Shown here one piece after another: positions 57,360-64,000 of a DNA stretch of 64,000 bases. Numbering within the stretch: position 1 is the first letter of the stretch; each line of letters begins with the position of its first letter. A program made the translations under genes and the position numbers. The DNA comes from Adiantum capillus-veneris. Its lineage: Eukaryota; Streptophyta; Polypodiopsida; Polypodiales; Pteridaceae. The stretch spans positions 154,291,092-154,355,091 of the forward strand of contig CM043943.1 of assembly GCA_014529385.2 (NCBI GenBank), given 5' to 3'. The notes below the pieces were generated by a model. The model did no database searches. It was not told where the DNA came from and saw only the letters and a list, made by a program, of their open reading frames with translations.

Positions 57360-57865
57360 TCCTTTTTTTAAGCCGTTCGAAGCTTCGGTTCGACTAGTTT
57401 TACGGGATTGCATCCACTCCCTTACACTCTCATGTCTCAAGGGTTGAACCATAGTAGGTGTGCTTAAAGCCCTAACCTTTACCACTAGGCCAACTTCCTT
57501 TTGACAATTGCCGAATCAATCTTTTTTTTTATTTTTTACCCGTTTGAAGCTTCGCTTCGATTAGGTTTACGAGATTGCGCCCACTCACCCTCACCCACAT
57601 ATTTCAGGGGTTGAACCATAACGGGTGCGCTTCGAACCCCTTACCTTAACCATTAAGCGAACATCCCTTGACAATTTTCAAATCAATCTTCGACTAATTT
57701 TATGAGATTGCACCCATTCACCCTCACTTCGACTAGTTTTATGGGTTTACGTCCACTCACCCTCACCCAGATGTCTAAAGTGTTGAACCATAGTGGGTGC
57801 GCTTAGAGCCCCCCACCTTAACCTCTAGGCCAACAACCTTGACAATTGCCAAATCAATCTTGAAA
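57360..57865 (-). repeat. Three tandem tRNA-derived SINE copies
   Basis: On minus each unit reads GGCCTAGTGGTAAAGGTTAG (A box), about 30 bases, GGTTCAACCC (B box), then GAGTGGATGCAATC(C/T)CGTAAAACTAGTCGAA with GAAGCTTCGAACGG. B boxes on plus lie at 57442, 57609 and 57781, so spacing is 167 and 172 bp. The third copy has a shorter body with a partial repeat of TCGACTA(G/A)TTTTATG (57690-57745). CAATTGCCAAATCAATCTT-like text repeats at the joints. It is not a functional tRNA: no acceptor stem pairs. Confidence 0.82.
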
Positions 57866-58050
57866 GGTTACATTGCTGTCAGATGTATAAATAGAAAGTA
57901 TCCAATTTGAGGAATGAGCTAGGCTCAAATCTTTGCAGCACTTCAATTATCCTAGCACCCAATAGTCAATCGATACAAGGTGAAATGTGACGTGCATGGC
58001 TCTCTTTCATGCATGTTTGCTAAAATTCTCGTTAGATCTCTCACAGGACT

Positions 58051-58186
58051 CTATCTTTTTTTTTTTTCTCTTCTTTTTGGTGTGTGTGTTTTTTTTGGGG
58101 GGTTTGGTTTGTTTTTTTGTTTTTTTTTTCTTGGGTTTTTTTTTTTTTTTTTTTGAGGGGGGGGGGGTTTGGGGGGGGGGGGGGGG
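58051..58186. repeat. T- and G-homopolymer tract
   Basis: Runs of T (58053-58067, 58136-58154) and G (58157-58167, 58171-58186) with TG repeats. Encoded frames (poly-Phe, poly-Gly or Lys/Pro) are artefacts. Sequencing or assembly error is possible in such runs. Confidence 0.85.
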
Positions 58187-58389
58187 CCGCTCTTAAGATC
58201 ATCATTGATAAAAACCTCATTAAAGAGGCCAAAAGTCACAAAGAAGTTGCACAAGGATGTGGAAAATATGCAGGACATTGAAAGCATCAAGGGGTAGTGC
58301 CAAATTAATGGTTTGCCCATAGGAGAGACTTATTGTTCAACCATAGGCTACACTTCAAGTTAAAAAACAATCATAGCTTCTAGAAAGGA

Positions 58390-58423
<34 letters not shown>

Positions 58424-59023
58424 AGAGGCTTTAAAAAGGTTGACATCGGACATGCAATGTATGATGGTACTTGCTGTTATTGTATTAGAGCCTTAGAGAC
58501 AACGAGTACGACCGGTCATCGAAGGCAACTTTTTTCTCTCTTTCGCTCCCCTCCTTTATCGCGTGCACATGAGTTTATCTCACTTTTGACATTTAACTTT
58601 TATCTCGCAGCTTGCGCCACGTGTAAAGGGCACTCCCCTCCGCCATATTATGTTAAATAAATTGTAATCAATTTCCAAAGAGAGATGGCCAAAAGTGGCG
58701 GCTGCATTAAAGACCAAGGAATTTTGTAGGATGAGAGGAGACTTTTTTATGCCCGTTGGAAGGTCAAGTTCACACCTGAGAGGTGGAAAATTTGCCCATG
58801 AAAATACATATTATCGCAAGCCTGCAAATTACGTTTTCATAGTATCAAATCAAACGATTTCTCTCTCTCTCTCTGCCTTCCAAAGTTCCATCCATCTTGA
58901 GAACTCTAAAAAATCAAAAGCATTAAAACGACCCCTCTCTCTCTCTCTCTCTCTCACACTCTCACACACACACACAATGTATATGTGCTCTCTCAGCTTA
59001 TCAACACTAGTATCATCTACGGT
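58187..59023. other. No gene recognised; possible upstream region of the peptide gene
   Basis: Contains CT/CA microsatellites at 58388-58421 and 58935-58975 and short frames. I see no convincing TATA box or coding motif. It is the natural place for the promoter of the candidate gene at 59151. Confidence 0.35.
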
Positions 59024-59086
59024 GCTAGATCTTTAAGGATAGTTTCCTACGACGTTAAAACTCTCTTCTTCTTCTTCTTCTTCTTC

Positions 59087-59141
<55 letters not shown>
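59024..59141 (+). repeat. Truncated SINE with (CTT)n(CT)n tail
   Basis: GCTAGATCTTTAAGGATAGT then TTCCTACGACGTTAAAACTC matches the 3' body of the SINE copies in the CACTA element (there on the opposite strand). It runs straight into (CTT)8 and (CT)25. It ends 10 bases before the ATG of the next gene, so it would form part of its 5' leader. Confidence 0.75.
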
Positions 59142-59145
<4 letters not shown>

Positions 59146-59150
59146 GTGTC

Positions 59151-59283
59151 ATGGAGCCTGTTAATCGACGTTCTCTTGTGGTTTTAATGATTCTAGTAGT
59201 CATGCAGCTACAGCTCATACGTGCGGATGCAGCTTCTTCGGCCTCGACTGAGCTTAATGAAGGGAAGGTGTGTGTGTGTGTGC

Positions 59284-59330
<47 letters not shown>

Positions 59331-59647
59331 GTGGCTCATTGACGAGCGTACTAAATTATACCTGCATGTGAGTGCAGGAGATCATGGGGAAGCTGACTGC
59401 AGCAGCTGCCGATTCTTCACCATCGTCATCAACAGTCAGCAAGAATAGCGCTGGCTCAATAAATTGGGTGGCTCCTCGACCACGAAAGCTTGCGGCAGGC
59501 GAGACTAGCAACGAGAGTGTTGCTCAACCCGATTACGTATGTGCCAATTCCTGCTAACCTCATGGTTATATATGGAGTAAAAATGTCCTCTCCTAGGGTT
59601 TGAACCCAGCACCACCCCATCGAAGACTTGTTCCATATTGTGAGTAG
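59151..59647 (+). CDS. Candidate secreted signalling-peptide precursor, three exons, RGF/GLV/PSY-like DY motif
   Basis: Exon 1 (59151-59267) encodes MEPVNRRSLVVLMILVVMQL followed by QLIRADAASSAS: a signal peptide with probable cleavage after ADA. The donor is AAG|GTGTGT, in a GT microsatellite. Exon 2 (59378-59536) after GAGTGCAG encodes a polar Ala/Ser-rich spacer (SINWVAPRPRKLAAGETSN) and ends VAQPDY at a consensus GTATGT donor. Exon 3 (59597-59647) after TCCTCTCCTAG reads GLNPAPPHRRLVPYCE, stop. Both junctions are in phase 0. The C-terminal DYGLNPAPPHRR recalls tyrosine-sulfated peptides (RGF/GLV: DY...P...PP.HN; PSY and CIF: DYG). Total about 108 residues, usual for such precursors. Caveats: the second intron is only 60 bases and GGTTTGAACCC in exon 3 also resembles a tRNA B box. 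Confidence 0.4.
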
Positions 59648-61327
59648 ATTTCCACCTAGATATCGATATGAATTTTAGAGTAGATTCCCCAGCTTATGTG
59701 ATTTTCAAATAGATTTTCTTCATCCCCATTTGTAATTACATAATTCAACTCGACTCCTCATCCGATAAAATCCTTCATACGATGAGACATGGATAATGGT
59801 TCTTCTAATTTTTGAAATAAGCAACATCCTTTGTTTTTCTTTTTAAAGCATGATTGATGCCTCTTTGGTATTGTACCTAGGCTTTTATACGCACCCACAC
59901 ATCCACCTTAACCACCAGGTACAATCCCACTATCCCACAGCTAGCACATCTTTTGGGTATTTCTTCTTGGCTCTCATGTTTGTTCCTAAGATGGATGTCC
60001 AAAAATTTGCTTGCTCTTGCAACTAATAAGTTCATTTTTTATTCCTAATGTAATGTATTCCTAATGGCATTTTCTTTTTTACACATCACTACCTACATAG
60101 TGCAAGGACACTTTGGAAAGAAGAAAAAGCCAAGGGAAAAATAAAGGAGAAGAGAAACAAAAATGTACTAATGTGAAGTTGACTGCCTCTTTGTATGGAC
60201 ACAAAAAGTTGTTTGACTTTTCACCTCCATGTGTCTTTTCATTTTTTAAACTCACCCTTAATCACTTATCCACTTACGATGTTTTGAAAAACTTTTTATT
60301 TGTTTTTGCATTGGAGAGAACCTAATAAGTTCATTTTTGGCATTTAAAGGCCTTAGTATCCATATGATGAAGGTCGTTCAAATTTTGTTGTTTGACATGT
60401 GTCCCTCAAAAGAGTCTTGAAGAGAATTGAAAAGAGAGAAACCATGTCCTTTCAAATGATCTTTTCTAAAACCATGTCCTTTTAAATGAACTTTTCTAAA
60501 AGTTGCATTCATCTTTTCAATTTATTTTGGAGGGGGATGCAACAAATGATTTGAAGTTTGACTATAATAAATTTTTAAAAACTTTTGATTCTTTTTTGTA
60601 CCATTAATCATTTTAAAATTAACTAAATTCCATAAAAGCATGACACATTGCATATAGGCAAGGACACTACTTTATATAGAATGAAAGTCTTTTGATTTTT
60701 CAAATGCAAAAAGCTTTTCATTTTCTACACCCTTCACTTTTGCATTTCAGACGGAGTTTTTATTTTTACCAAATTGTGGATACCTAATGACTTTAGAAAA
60801 CTACAAATCTACATTTGTTCTAGCTACTCAATCCAAAACCCCAAACACCCATTCATTTCTCAGATTCAGATCGAATCTCTCAATCTTGAAGAAAAAGAAG
60901 CCTCCCTCTGCTTCGTCCGCACAGAGCTTCGCCACCTCTTTATCTCTATCTCTAACAATGCCTCCACACATACGGTTTCTCACTGTGTTTTCGTGATCAT
61001 GCTTGTACATATCAACTGTCTCTCTAATTGTGTCCTTAAGACTGGGCCATGGCTCTCAACCATGCCCTCAGACGCCAAGGTTCTCTGTATCTTCCACCAC
61101 AAAGTAGAGTTTGTTCCTAATGAGGATGCCTAGCATCGCATCCTTAAAAAGCAACTAGAAATTATTAATGAAGCACCATTGCCAAGGACCCCCTGCATCC
61201 AGATGACTGCGATAGCAAAAAAAAACTCTGTCTCTACCCGCCTTAGCTCTAACACACAACATCAAGATGACCACGATAGCAAAAAAATCCTCTTTGTCTC
61301 TGTCGATCGTGACCTTGACACACATAA

Positions 61328-61387
<60 letters not shown>

Positions 61388-61761
61388 GTGCACGTGCCAT
61401 TTCCTCCCATTTTCTCTTCAAAGCTCTCAGGGCATCTTTTTATATTCCTATCCAAACAAATGGGTTCATGATCAAAATTGAGCAAACTTACTCACTTTGA
61501 AATTAAGGCATTTGGTGAAGGGTTTTTATTACTTATTATATCCAATAAGAACCAAAAAATACAAAATTCTTTTAGTCAAGGCAAAAAGAGCGAGGCAAGT
61601 TAAGGCAATGTCAAAAATGAGTTTATGCAAAATTTTCATCTCAGATTGTAAATGTTTTTTTTTTTTGCCAAACTCACAATTGTGAGTATATGATTTGCAT
61701 GATGATTCGAACGTTGGACGTTGATAGTCTCATAATGTAAATGTTAAACCAAAGTTTACCG
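59648..61761. other. No gene assigned; leader-like and repeat sequence
   Basis: 59648-60770 is AT-rich with no motif. 60820-60960 resembles a 5' leader (pyrimidine-rich, CTCAATCTTGAAG) before ATGCCTCCACACATACGG (60958), but the frame closes after 13 codons. 61200-61330 has two imperfect copies of a 64-bp unit (GATGAC...GATAGCAAAAAAA...CTCTGTC). A (CT)28 run spans 61329-61384. The 119-codon frame at 60774 has no supporting motif. Confidence 0.4.
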
Positions 61762-62629
61762 AGAAGAATCGTCAGTGATAGAGATGCAAAGTTTACTTCA
61801 AAGTTTTGGACTTTTTTTTTAAAGCAATTGGAACTCATCTATGCTTCAGTACAGCATATCATCCTCAGACCGACATGCAGACTGAAAGGGTGAACCAAGT
61901 AATCGAGGATATCCTTAGAGCTTACTGTTCACAAGAGCCAAGAAAATGGATTCAATATCTTCCTTTAGTAGAATATGCTTATAATTCTTTTGATCATAGA
62001 AGCATAGGAATGTCACCGTTCAAGGCACTCTATGGACAAGAGTGTATAGCTCCACTGAACTTTTGTGATCCAACTATTAAAGTGGAAGCCTCAAAGAAAA
62101 TGTTAGAAGACATGGAAGCACAAACTAGAGCAATTCTCAAGGATATTCAAGCGACTCAGGACGAACAGAAGCATTATGCAGACAAGAAAAGATATGAAAT
62201 AACTTTTAAGTTAGATGATAAAGTATTTCTCAGGTTAGACCCAAGAGGAGCAATCTATCCTTGGGAAAATTCAAGAATCTTAGCCCAAGATATTGTGGAC
62301 CTTATGAGATTGTAAAGGTTGTAAGTGACCAAGCTTACAAGTTGCAGTTACCCTCAAACCTTAAAGTTCATGACGTTTTTCACGTGAGTTTGCTTAAACC
62401 TTATATTTTCAATCCCGATCATCTTGTCGATGCAGAACAAGTTGTTATTCCTACTCAAGGCGTTCTTGAGCTACAACCTGATTACATCATTGAGACGCAG
62501 GAAAGGAAACTAAGGAATAGGAACATTATCGAACATCTAGTCAAGTGGAAGCATTTTCCAAAAGAAGACGCAACGTGGGAAGATCAACTAACATTTCAGA
62601 AGGATTACCCAGACTTACCCTTGAGATGA
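61762..62629 (+). pseudogene. Chromovirus integrase C-terminal half and chromodomain
   Basis: Starts within the integrase core: RRIVSDRDAKFTSKFWTFF (second catalytic Asp), CFSTAYHPQTDMQTERVNQV (catalytic Glu), YLPLVEYAYNSFDHRSIGMS, GQECIAPLNFCDP, FKLDDKVFLRLDPR. A frameshift near 62265 leads to YCGPYEIVKVVSDQAYKLQL, VHDVFHVSLLKPYIFNPDHL and a chromodomain: PDYIIETQERKLRNRNIIEH, LVKWKHFPKEDATWED (62480-62590), with the aromatic-cage-type Tyr and Trp. Everything upstream (gag to first integrase Asp) is missing, so it is 5'-truncated. Different family from the chromovirus at 41267. Chromodomains direct integration to marked chromatin (known for the group). Confidence 0.9.
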
Positions 62630-62660
62630 GGGCATCTCAATTCTTTCACGTTGGGTAGAA

Positions 62661-63600
62661 TGTAAGGTCTCCACCTACCCTAGAAGAGGATTACATATGT
62701 AAAATTTTAAGTCTAAATAGCAGTTTGGCAAAAGATGCTAATTTTTAGCAGGTTTCAGTGATCAGATGTCATTTTTGAGTTGTAATTCTTGTAGAACTTT
62801 TAATTTTGGTCAAATTCAATTGTGAAAATTTTCCAAAAATAGAAAGTTTTTGACCCCCGGTATGGTCTAGGCTCGATCGGCTCGTCAAACTGTGCACTGA
62901 CCCAAATTTTCTTAAAAATAGGGTCCGGACGTCAGAAGCTGCTATTTATGGCAGGTAGTCATATCTGTTACCTACGGGTATATCTTGAGTTAGCAAGTTT
63001 CAGAATTAAATTTGGGTTAGTATAGATCAAGTTAGCCTAAGGTTAGCATTTTCTAAGGTACGTGTATGGCATGGATGTGCATATGGATGTATGGGTATGC
63101 ATGGTCATGGGTGTGCATGCATGGTCATGGGTATGCATGGGCATGTAACCCCATCATGTATGGCCATGGGTCATGGGTATAGGTAGCCTTGTGCCAAGTG
63201 TTGGGTCAAGTATGGGAATGTGGCATGGAGGCTAAGTATGGACTAGAGAGGTGTATCACTTAATTTCGGTAAAAGGGGACACCTCTAGTGGTTAGTGAGA
63301 GGCTTGTGACACCTCTACTTCTTCTTTTGGCAAGAGGGGGCAAGCTAGGGAGGTATGGGCATGCCTTGGCCATCAAGCAACCCCCAAAAGCCTATATAAG
63401 GAGCATTCCCACCCAGTTTTACACACAATTTCCAAGTCAGTGCAAGGAAGTGCTGCTGCCAAATCATTCTTTTGTGATTCCTTTCTACATCACATAACAC
63501 ACAAAGGAGGCCTTAATTGAGGTTAATTTACTTATATTTATGTTAATCCTATTGCTCCATAGTCTCTTTTCTCTAGAGCTTAATTATGCTAGCTGGCTAC
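62661..63600 (+). mobile_element. 3' LTR of the chromovirus (right end not determined)
   Basis: Starts TGTAAGGTCTCCACCTACCC about 30 bases after the chromodomain stop. A TATA box CTATATAAGG lies at 63392-63400 and a leader-like sequence follows. The right end could be near 63600 or beyond the window; 63600 is only a working limit. Confidence 0.55.
63061..63180 (+). repeat. GCATGG/TCATGG minisatellite in the LTR
   Basis: Degenerate copies of GTATGCATGGTCATGGGTGT at short spacing, located upstream of the LTR TATA box. Confidence 0.7.
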
Positions 63601-64000
63601 AACACTAAATAATTCTATTCTCTATTATATGCGGGGTATTGTCAATGGTTTCCATTCATTGATTGTATTCCATTGTTGGGTTAAGGAGCACCTTGCTCTT
63701 AAAGATAGTTAATTTTCCTTTAATTAAGCATAAGTTTATGCATATAATCATCATTGCCATTTATGCATGTCCTGCATAGTTATGTTGTAAAACCTTCATC
63801 TATGATTCTCTAAGATATGGTGAGACTTTTTGTGCACCCAAATTGATTTGCCCATGAAATTAGGATATGATTATGAGACTTCTTGCATATAAAAAAAAGA
63901 TATACAACTAGGGTACTGTGTTGCATTAGCAAATTGTATATGATTTTGTGGAAATTAATCATCTATTATATTGGGTATTTGCATGGTTATATTCTACCAT
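63601..64000. other. Nothing recognised to the window end
   Basis: AT-rich sequence with short frames only; may be LTR remainder or flank. Confidence 0.4.

Noticed and set aside
57360-57865. tRNA genes (A and B boxes present)
   Set aside because: No acceptor-stem pairing or anticodon loop, and the units continue into a tRNA-unrelated body; SINE is the better reading.
1-64000. CRISPR arrays, operons, riboswitches, rRNA
   Set aside because: None seen; the tandem repeats lack unique spacers of uniform length and the sequence is eukaryotic.

Overview
This is a window of nuclear DNA from a land plant. The evidence is plant-type Ty3/gypsy chromoviruses primed by initiator tRNA-Met (TGGTATCAGAGC), En/Spm (CACTA) transposons with Tnp2 transposases, GT-AG introns, tRNA-derived SINEs and very long CT/GA/CA microsatellites. 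The density of decayed elements and the simple-sequence expansion suggest a large, repeat-rich genome such as a fern, lycophyte or gymnosperm. I cannot fix the species. Nothing bacterial, organellar or rRNA-like is present. Nearly everything recognisable is mobile DNA or its debris, and most coding regions carry stops or frameshifts.

Layout. 1-366: edge of a 158-bp satellite. 2283-5145: decayed gag-protease of an LTR element plus a segment with repeated Trp-Pro-Lys motifs, split by a lone LTR. 6848-8040: DEAD-box helicase fragment directly before a polypurine tract and LTR. 8405-11656: minus-strand gypsy gag with its primer-binding site and LTR. 12142-14897: minus-strand protein of unknown family behind a leader of about 275-bp palindrome-centred tandem repeats and another primer-binding site. 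14908-20886: a CACTA transposon with both ends and a GGG target duplication, sitting in that element's LTR; it holds SINE copies, microsatellites, a deleted Tnp2 and a Transposase_24-like gene. 21834-28357: minus-strand chromovirus with 5' LTR. 31981-34132: a second CACTA Tnp2 (minus). 36317-37700: a Transposase_24-like remnant (plus). 38340-49090: a third CACTA Tnp2 (minus), split by a plus-strand chromovirus of the same family (41267-48883). 49302-50223: a two-exon SET-domain-like gene (minus). 52843-54050: a minus-strand pseudogene ending in a histone H3 fold most like CENH3. 54271-57205: a minus-strand transposase-like pseudogene interrupted by a 218-bp inverted-repeat element. 57360-57865: three tandem tRNA-derived SINEs. 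59151-59647: a candidate three-exon secreted-peptide gene. 61762-63600: integrase end and chromodomain of another chromovirus with its 3' LTR.

The best leads are the histone H3/CENH3-like pseudogene next to an unusual transposase, the 218-bp element with perfect 16-bp ends and 8-bp target duplication, the candidate DY-motif signalling peptide gene, the SINE family whose pyrimidine tail seeds the microsatellites, and the palindromic tandem repeat. All calls come from reading the sequence; no database search was made.
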